Positions 11,829-20,800 of a stretch of 64,000 nucleotides of DNA are shown piece after piece. The notes beneath the pieces are model-generated. The model was not told the origin of the DNA and did not search any database. It saw nothing but the letters and a program-made list of their open reading frames with translations. Position 1 is the stretch's first letter, and the number at the start of each line of letters is the position of its first letter. Where the stretch lies: NCBI GenBank assembly GCA_947000775.1, contig CAMQGK010000008.1:153501-217500 (forward strand), written 5' to 3'. A program made the position numbers and the translations under genes. Source of the stretch: Pterois miles. Its lineage: Eukaryota > Chordata > Actinopteri > Perciformes > Scorpaenidae.

Positions 11829-14800
11829 CTTTATTGATCCCAAGTTGGGAAATTGTGGTATTACAGCAGCAGGTTATCAGCACAATATACTTGCGAAAGA
11901 GAATATAGACATCTGTACTAAGTGTGAAGTATATACAGAGAATCTTGTTATAAACTAATCTAATTCTAAGAAATTTAGACATTATACATTATAATAATAA
12001 TAAAATAATAAAATAATGAAATAATGATATGATATAATGATATAGTATATAATGTAATGTTGTATAACATAACATGATATGTATGTATGATATATATAAT
12101 ATAATATAAGTAGAAGAGATATATAGAGATGTGGTATAATAATATAATACAATATACACGACAATACACAATATAACATAATGTAATACTGTATAATGCT
12201 ATATAATACATAATATATATATAATATAATTGTTGCTTTTGATGAGAATTTATGACATTGGAAACTGATTTTTGTCAATTTATGTGAAATATAATGTCTT
12301 TTTTATGTTCCCCTTACTAACTACTAGCATACTTCAACAGTGGTGGAATGTAATAAGTACATTGACTGAAGTACATTTTTGAGGTACTTTAGTATTTTGT
12401 AGTATTTTTTACTCTACTTCATGTCAGAGGGAAATATTCTACTTTTTACTGCACTACATTTATTCGATATAATGAAATATATTATTCTGCATAATGTGTA
12501 CTTTTGATACTTTAAGTACAATATGATACTTTAACGTTTGTACTTTTATTCAAGTACAATTTTTACTGCATTCCTTTCACTTTCAAGTATTACTATGTAA
12601 GTAATTCTACACTGTGGTCTCACTGCTTTTACTGAAAACTTAAACAGTGTGAGAATATATAGTTGTAGAGTAACAAATGCTCAGTACAAAAAGTTTTACA
12701 AGTGTGACAGATTTTAACTTGTTTTACATTCATGCATCAACATATTTTTCTTCTTTTTTGTCTTTTCAGCACTATAATTCATAAAACTCAGACTGAAAAT
12801 ACTGTTGATCACCCAACAATGAGTGCCAGGACTGTATATTTGTTGTCATTCTGTTTACTACTAAATACTTTTGTCTCCTTGTAGTAAACTGCGAGAGGCG
12901 ACAGGGGTTGAGATCAGCATGCGGGTTGGTGTTCACACAGGCAACGTGCTCTGTGGTGTGATCGGCTTGCAAAAGTGGCAGTACGACGTGTGGTCACATG
13001 ACGTCACGTTAGCCAACCACATGGAGTCTGGAGGTCTTCCTGGGTGAGAAAATCTTACATTATAATAAAGATTCGGAGTTGGTGTAGATGATAGAGATAA
13101 TGTGATGATGATGGAGGATGCTTTTTGAGTTTTGTCACTTCTCTAATGTCTTTTTATGTCATAATTTTTATTACCTATTTTGTTATTAATACTATTATTT
13201 TTGATAGGCGAGTCCACATTACAGAGGAGACGATGCAAAACTTGAATGGAGCGTTTGAAGTGGAGAAAGGGGATGGGGGGAGTCGGGATCCTCTTCTTAA
13301 GGGAAGAAACACCTACCTGGTGATTGACCCCAACAAGCCAGACAGCATTTCAAGGAGACTTAAATCGGTTGGTACTTTTTATATGTCATATGTGCAAATT
13401 CAACTACAAATTGAATGCACCGAAAGCAATTCATCGATGTCTTATTGGGTTTTTTTTTTTCAGTTAACAGCATGTTATCTTTATCTTTATTATTTGCTTT
13501 TTTATTTGCTTCATTCTATCAAAAATGAAATTCTATGAAAGAAAAATAACAATAATTGCATTCAAGTTTTTTAAATTGGACTTTTGATAAAGTATTATAT
13601 TTCTGGTTAGACATTTTAAGTATGCCATAAGCCCCTTTCACTCATGCTCTGCAACCCTGAATTATCTAGACATTACCCAGTGGAGTTGCACAAGAGAACA
13701 CAAATCTCTGAATAAGTTGAACCGGACATTAAACAGAGTTAACCCTGCCAGCTTCCTGTATAAGTTTTTGCAATGTCCAATTGAGCCCATGTTAGAATAG
13801 AGCAGCTCATTGTTCGGAGAATTCACAACAAGCGAGTGGGCATGTCGATGACGTTGCTGTCATGGAGCAAAACCGTAAAAAAATAAAGATTGGCGGGTGA
13901 AGAAGAGAGTTACTTTTAAGATAAGATAAGATACGATGAACCTTTATTAATACCCGGAGGGTAATTTGGGATTTTATTTACATAAAGACACCAATGACAG
14001 CATAACTGGAGAGATAACAGTGCAGCTGGACAGGAGAACACATCTGACACAGACACTCTCCTGTTGTGTGCTGGGTCTCTTTGCTGTGATGTAGCTTCAG
14101 GGAGGGATATACATAAAAACAAATTACAGTTCAAAAGTCAAGTTAAATAATCATCTTAATTTCAGGCGAACGCTCTGACAACGGGAGAGACCAGGCAGCG
14201 GGCATCGATGCGGATGTCTCAGTACCTGCAGTCCTGGCGGAATATCCATCCCTTCGCAGACCTGAGCAACCCTGATGCCACACCGTCCAAGAAGCCCATC
14301 ATCCCCACCAACATCGCCATGAGCCAACCACAGCTGTCAGTGGTATGTAGTTGTGCTGCTCCCGTTGTTGTTGCTTAGTTATACAGTACATACTGTATAC
14401 AGAAATTAGTTTTCATATAGGTGACATTAGGTATTCATTTTGTTGACTGTGTGTGTTTATTTGCTTCAGGAAAGACCACCATGTCAGAACATTCCCAGCT
14501 GGTAAGTTTCTGAGAAATTACATAAAATACACCGGCACTATGCGCTGGAGTAGAATTCAAATAATTTTTTATTTTAAAAATGAGTGTTTTTAAGCATAGA
14601 TGAGCTCTTTCGCAGCATTATTTTATTTGTAAAGTCCTAAATTGAGGTTTTTGAGGGAAAGAACATTTTGCTCTCTCTTAAAACACACTAGTCAAATCAA
14701 ATTGTTTTGGTTGAAGCTGTTTCTAATGTTTTTTTTTTTGGTTCCAGTTTGGTTGTGGCTAATGGTGTTAGGGGATCACTGGACACACTGGACAATGCAG

Positions 14801-17800
14801 GGTATGTTTTCATCTATTGCAGATTGTTTTTAGTTGGTAGAAAATCACAAGAAATCAGGAGGAAAAGACAAGATGTGACAAAGATTATAATATTACCAGT
14901 TTCTCAAATGTGAAATATTACATATATTTTATGTTGATCTTTGTAAAAGGTAATTCCATTGATTTCTTCCTTATTTTATACTCTGATTTTTGTGATAATT
15001 CTCCCAGAACAGCAACAGTTAATTGATTAGTTGTCAATTATTTAATTAATCACCAACTATTTTGATGATTGATTAAGCTGTTTGAGTAATTTTTTTATTC
15101 CAGTTTTTTAAATGTGAATATTTTCTGGTTTCTTTACTCTTTTATGACAGTAAATTGAATATCTTTGAGTTGTGGACAAAATGAGACATCTGAGGACGTC
15201 ATCTTGGACTTTGGGAAACATTTTTTTTTTACATTTTATAAACCAAACTAATCAATTAATCGAGAAAATAATCGACAGATTAATTGGCAATGAAAATAAT
15301 TATTAGTTGTAGCCCTAAATTCTTCCAGTCTGTTCTCCTTGTTTTGGGATTAAACCTGCTAGTTTCTTGTCCATTAATCTTTTGATTTTGATTTTGATTT
15401 TTCCATTAAGGAGGAGGGCAAAGAAGCTCAACTGTTTGACTCTGCTGTTCAACGACCTGAGCCTGGAGAGAGAGGTAGCTGCTTTATTCTCTGGTCTAAC
15501 TAAAGAAGAATTAAATAGGGTCATACATGTTGTAGTATGTGTGCATGACTCAACAGAAACAAGCAGGATGTACAGTATCTTTGTGTGTATTTGTGTTCCA
15601 GTTCTGCTTTTCAGAGGTGAAAGGTTTGCACCATTCAATAAGCTGCATAGCTCTGATCTTCGTTACTCTTTTCACCGTCCAGATGCTCGTCTCCAAGAAG
15701 TGAGTAGCACTTTGATTATACTCATTATGTTCTGAATTATTATTAGCACCAACTCACATATGTGCATCTTTATTAGCTCACTCTTGAATGACGAAAATAC
15801 AGTGTAAATGAATTTTTTCACCCTTCCCAGTAACTTTGAGATGGCGATATCATACGGTGCCACCTTCCCTGTGCTGGTGCTGCTTCTGTCCATCGCTTTC
15901 ACTGGATACTTGGAGGTAAATAAACCCTTACTGTTGTATGTTTGTAATAACACTGCGCAATATTGGTATTGTACTGGTAAGTAGTAGATTTTCATATCAA
16001 CAGGTCAACAGAAGTGTATTCTTCTGCTTATGTAAACATGAATTCAAGATGTGAATAACAGATTTGAGGTCTAATGCTGATTATTTTCTATAGTGTACTG
16101 CACGTTTTTAGGTAGCTTCTTATCTCGTTGGCATTAACATTAATGTTAGAGCCATTGTAGGATCATTTTATATCAGTATTTCTGTGTTAAATTTTCAGAA
16201 GTGGCGTTCCAAGATGCCGTTGAGTGTTCGGTGGATCACAGGGCTGTCGCGTGGTGTCTCCACCAGGGCAGCACTGCGACTGTTTGTGGTCATTCTCTGT
16301 GTGCTAATCACCCTGCTGATGGCCATCCTCAATTTTGTGAGTTCCTCTTCTGCCTCCCATCGTAACTTTCTTTGTGTCTTTCTTTTTCTTATTCCTGTCA
16401 TTCACAGAAACATTTTTTGTTCCCCCAAAACATTTTGTTTTTTGTGTTTTTGTCTCTCAGTTCTTCCTCCCAGGAAACAACTGCACGTCGATTACCAACA
16501 GGACAGAGCTGGAGGGTCTCAAACTCTACACTGTGCCCGTAAGTATCTCAATATTAACATCACTATGTTAGAAATCCATGTTTACCTCATATGTCTTATA
16601 AATCCTATGGGAAAGTCTAGTTGCACCAATTTCAACTCTCTTTGCCAGTTTCTTAAAACTCTGACCTGCCATTTCTGTTTATCTTTCTGTCTAACAACTA
16701 TAATTTGTGCATGCTGTATCAAGTTTTCTTTCTTGAAAATTTTTAATCGAATTGTAGGTTCATAATAAAACAATAAAACTGTTAAATAACATTTTCTCCA
16801 AAACTGCACCATTACAAGACTTTCTCTCACTCTCACTCCACATATTGTGAACTTTATGTCTTCTTCAGTCATATTGATGAACACAAATACATCAACACTG
16901 ATGCATATGTGCCATTATTATTGATAAATCTGCCAGTTTTTTCTAGATTAATTGATTGTTTTCTATAAAATGTCAGAAAATAGTGGAAAATGTCTGTCCC
17001 AGTTTCTCCAAGAAAATATCTTTAAATTCCCAAAAAATTATGTAAAACAGAAAAAAATGCAGGAAATCTCCATAATTGAGAGGCTGCATGAAAAACTAAC
17101 CTAACAATTCATTTATTATCAGAAAAGTTGCTGATTATTTCGTATCAACTAATCGTTGCAGTTCCAGCTGGATGCACTATCTGTGCTGCTGTGTGTACGA
17201 TGTAAAACCATCATGCAGCAGCCAGATACCGCTCATGGCCGATCAGCTGACAACTGGCCAGTTTGTACTATCTCTAATAGTGATGCTGCATTTTAATTCT
17301 CAACTTTTCTGATAAATCAGGCCAAAACTTGCCTTTTTATGAACTGAATGTAACACAGGACTTAAACCACTCAATGTTATCCATAAAATGTTACATTATC
17401 TTGTACATTTTACTTGTTCAGTTTGTTTCATTAATAATAACAATAATAATAATAATAATAATATATTTATACTGCACCTTTCATACAGAAAATGTAGCTC
17501 AGCAAGAACGAATAAATAAACTAGAAAAGCACTCAGAGAGCACAGACCTCCGCCAAGCACCATAGTTTTTTATATAAATTGCTATAAAATCCGCCATCTG
17601 GATCAGATCTGGATCAGCCTTTGGGATTTGATAGAAGTACACATTGTAAATCCCTGAGTCAAATTTCATGAATTTTGGGCAACAATTACCAGAGATACTG
17701 AGAAACAATTTTTTGGGTCCCATTTACCCCAATGTTAACAAAAATTTCAAAGTGATCCAGAATCCAGGATTTCTTCCGGATCACCCCCAAAATTAAATCA

Positions 17801-20800
17801 GTTCTTCATCAAAATCCGTCCATAAGTTTTTGAGTTAACTTGAACACAGACAAACAAACAGACAGATAAACGCCGGCAAAAACATAACCTCCTTGGCCTG
17901 TGTTAACAATAACACAGGTGTTAAAGACAGAATTCATCAGGAGTAAAATGTACTAATATAGCTTCAGTACAACCTTTGAACATCACACCTAACTTGAGGT
18001 AATGCATGTTTTGTCCCCCTCCTTTCGTCAAACGTCCAGTACTACCTGTACTGCTGCCTCCTGGCCATGCTGGGGGTGGTCATGTTCGTCAAGACGTGTT
18101 TGTCAGTAAAGGCCCTGCTGCTCACGCTGGCTGTGGTGGTTTACCTGGCCCTCTTCCTCCATGTCTACGCCCAGAGGTCCTACTGCCTTGTTGACCTGCT
18201 TTACAATGACACCAAGTGAGTGACACCAGGATTACTACATAGCTTCACATGCCTGAACTTTATATAGAAAATTAAAATGAAGTAGCAACAGAGTAGCTCT
18301 GGTTTTGGTGCCAAATAAAGTTTTTATTCTGGATGTTTAAAAAAAAAGAAAGAAATGGAAGAGTGAAAGTCAAGCTGCCTCTTAAACAACAATGATCAGC
18401 TTTCTAGTGGTTAAATGATTAGTCACTTAATCGATGAGCTAATTAATTGACATTATTCAACAGTATTTTTTTTCATGCATTACCCATTTAAATCTTAAAC
18501 ATGGACAATCTGCCAAAGATTGGTGGTTCCAGCTTTTCAGATTTGAGGATTTGAATCATTATAAATTGAATATCTTTGGGTTTTGCACATAGATATCCTT
18601 CTAAACAAAGCAAGCAACGTTAAGGCATTAACTTGGGCTCTTCTGCTCTTTTTTTCCAAAATCGTATTGATTAAACTGCTAATTGATAAATTGTAAAAGT
18701 ACTCAACAGATTATAATGAAAATAACTGATAGTCACAGCCCTACAGGTTTCTATCTAGAGAAGACTGGGCTGTATGTTAATATGTTTGTGTGAAATTCTC
18801 TCACAGCATTGAACATCTCGATGTTTCATTACAAATGCAAAGTCCCTTACGCACCATGGCACTCTATAATTTGGAGGGTTGGACATTGACTGCAGACCAC
18901 CCTACCAAACAGCATTGGTATAATTTTATTGATAAAGCGATATTAGATAAACTCCCACCTCACCTCTGTACCCTTCTCTGTCTTGGTTCTGGTAATTGCC
19001 AGCTACGTTTCACCAAGTGGCTGCTTTTTAATGTACTCTGGGGTTTGACCGATCTTTGGAAATCAGCATTTCCCTACTAAGCTCCTTTGGCGTGGAATAA
19101 TTTACAAAAAATTGAAAATGAAATTAGAAACCTTTATATCCACTGACGAGTTCGAGAGCTCAAGTGTTCAAGCCTGCTAGCTCTCCACACAGTCACACAG
19201 ACTCTCAGTGCTGAAGTTCACTTTCCACTTGTCTACATTCATGGCCATCACACTGTCCATCTTGCTCAGTCCTGGTATTACATTTCCTGCCTTTTTGTGA
19301 ATCCTTGTCTGAAGTTTCAGGTCATTTATTCAGGAGCTTTCTATAGCAAGAGCCCTCTCCAGGGGTACAGGCCCCATTGATACTAGACTGATTATGTAAT
19401 GGAAGGAACAAAAAAGAGTGACTGTACTTTAGTAGTCCACATGATGTGAGAGTAATGTGTTTTTCTGCAGGCCAGGAGTGCTGAAGGACCCTCAGATCAT
19501 GTCTGGGGTTTGGCTGGTCATCTTTTACATTGTATGCCTAATACTGGCCCGACAGGTATGTGTGCCTTTACGAATGAGCCATTTTAGGATTTTGAAGAAA
19601 AATAACTAATATCCAAATTTGCTCATACCTATTTTGTACTCTGACAGGATGAGCTTGGTTGCCGTGTAGACTTCCTGCTGGACCGCTGTTTCAAGATGGA
19701 GAGAGAGGAGATGGAGACCATGGAGAACGTCAACAAGCTCCTCCTTCAGAACGTCCTGCCGCTCCATGTTGCCGCTTTCTTCATGGGCAAAACTATTCGC
19801 AACCAGGTAAAAACAAAAGCTGTACAGTAAATATTCATTATCCAGTTTCAGTCAATTTTATCTTAGATAGTCTGCCGTTCTGTTAGGTATGCCAACTTTC
19901 ACATCTTCTACTGCAGTGGTTCCCAACTTGGGGGTTGCCAAAGCTTCACAGGGGTCACAGGACCTTTTTAATTTTAATGGATGTAAAGGCCCAAACACAC
20001 CAAACCGACATCAGAGAACTAGCAGCGACGAAGGATGACTGTTGCGTCGCCTCATGTCGCCTGTGTCTTGGCCAAAAAGTTGTACTCAAACACACCACAA
20101 AGACTACAGCAAACGGTCAACTACCAAAAATATGTTCTGCATCTGCGTGAGAAGAAGAAAGTGACAAGAAATAACGCTCTACATCAGCAGGTCGTGGTAG
20201 ACTAAATTCGTTATTCAAAAGGGAAACCAGAAGACCGAGGACTGCAGATATACAAGCCATTGTTATGATACGTACATGAAGCAAAGCGGCGTTTGCCAAC
20301 TATTTTCACACCGATCAGAGCGATTTCTCTCACCAATAGGCTCTCAGTCAGGAAGAAGAAAATTCAGTCAAAAACAATGCACATTAACATGCATACATAA
20401 TACAGAAAAATGTATTAAATGTTCCTAAAAATAACAGGAAAATCTCTGCTGCATTATTCAAGGGAAATAATCTGCACAAAATTAATCCAAATTGCTCTTT
20501 TTTAGACAAACTTCCTGCTGTTATTGCATGCAGTATTTGGGTTAATTGACAGTTTATCAGTTGTTCTGTACTGTTATTGTTATATATATATATACTAAAT
20601 ATATTATGAAATATCCATAAAATATGTCACTTAGAGGTCAAAGGTTGTCAGTTTACTAGATGATAAAAAAGGGGTCCCTTTAAGTAAAAAATAAAGTTAG
20701 TTTGGGAACCACTATACAGAGAGTGAAATTTGTTTGAATGTTTAAGACATGATACATGTAAGATCACTAGAAAGCAAGCTACTAAAAGACTGTGTAAGCA

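Larger units (their letters stand above)
8456..13367 (+). other. adcy4: adcy4 coding exons 5-9: catalytic domain C1a
   Basis: Exons 8456-8610, 10150-10261, 10388-10515, 12885-13043 and 13208-13367 join in frame. The domain opens with EQLLLSVLPRYIAMEL. Both two-metal-ion aspartates are present: ILYADIVGFT (about D559) and ILGDCYYCVSG (about D603). GVHTGNVLCGVIG, the WSHDVTLANHME segment and GRVHITEET follow, then the closing TYLVIDP strand. The family signature is complete and no stop or frameshift interrupts it. Confidence 0.95.
15602..19555 (+). other. adcy4: adcy4 coding exons 14-19: membrane domain M2 (TM7-TM12)
   Basis: Exons 15602-15699, 15831-15915, 16199-16336, 16461-16538, 18040-18215 and 19471-19555. 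Hydrophobic spans occur in exon 14 (one), exon 15 (one), exon 16 (one), exon 18 (two) and exon 19 (one), giving six helices. Exon 17 encodes the large extracellular loop with two N-glycosylation sequons (N-C-T and N-R-T, about N963 and N969), as expected between TM9 and TM10. KPGVLKDPQIM before the last helix is a close match to the same place in ADCY4 as remembered. Confidence 0.92.

Noticed and set aside
16184..16765. 193-codon open frame in adcy4
   Set aside because: It is exon 16 (16199-16336) and exon 17 read through the intron between them; the true model splices at 16336 and 16538.
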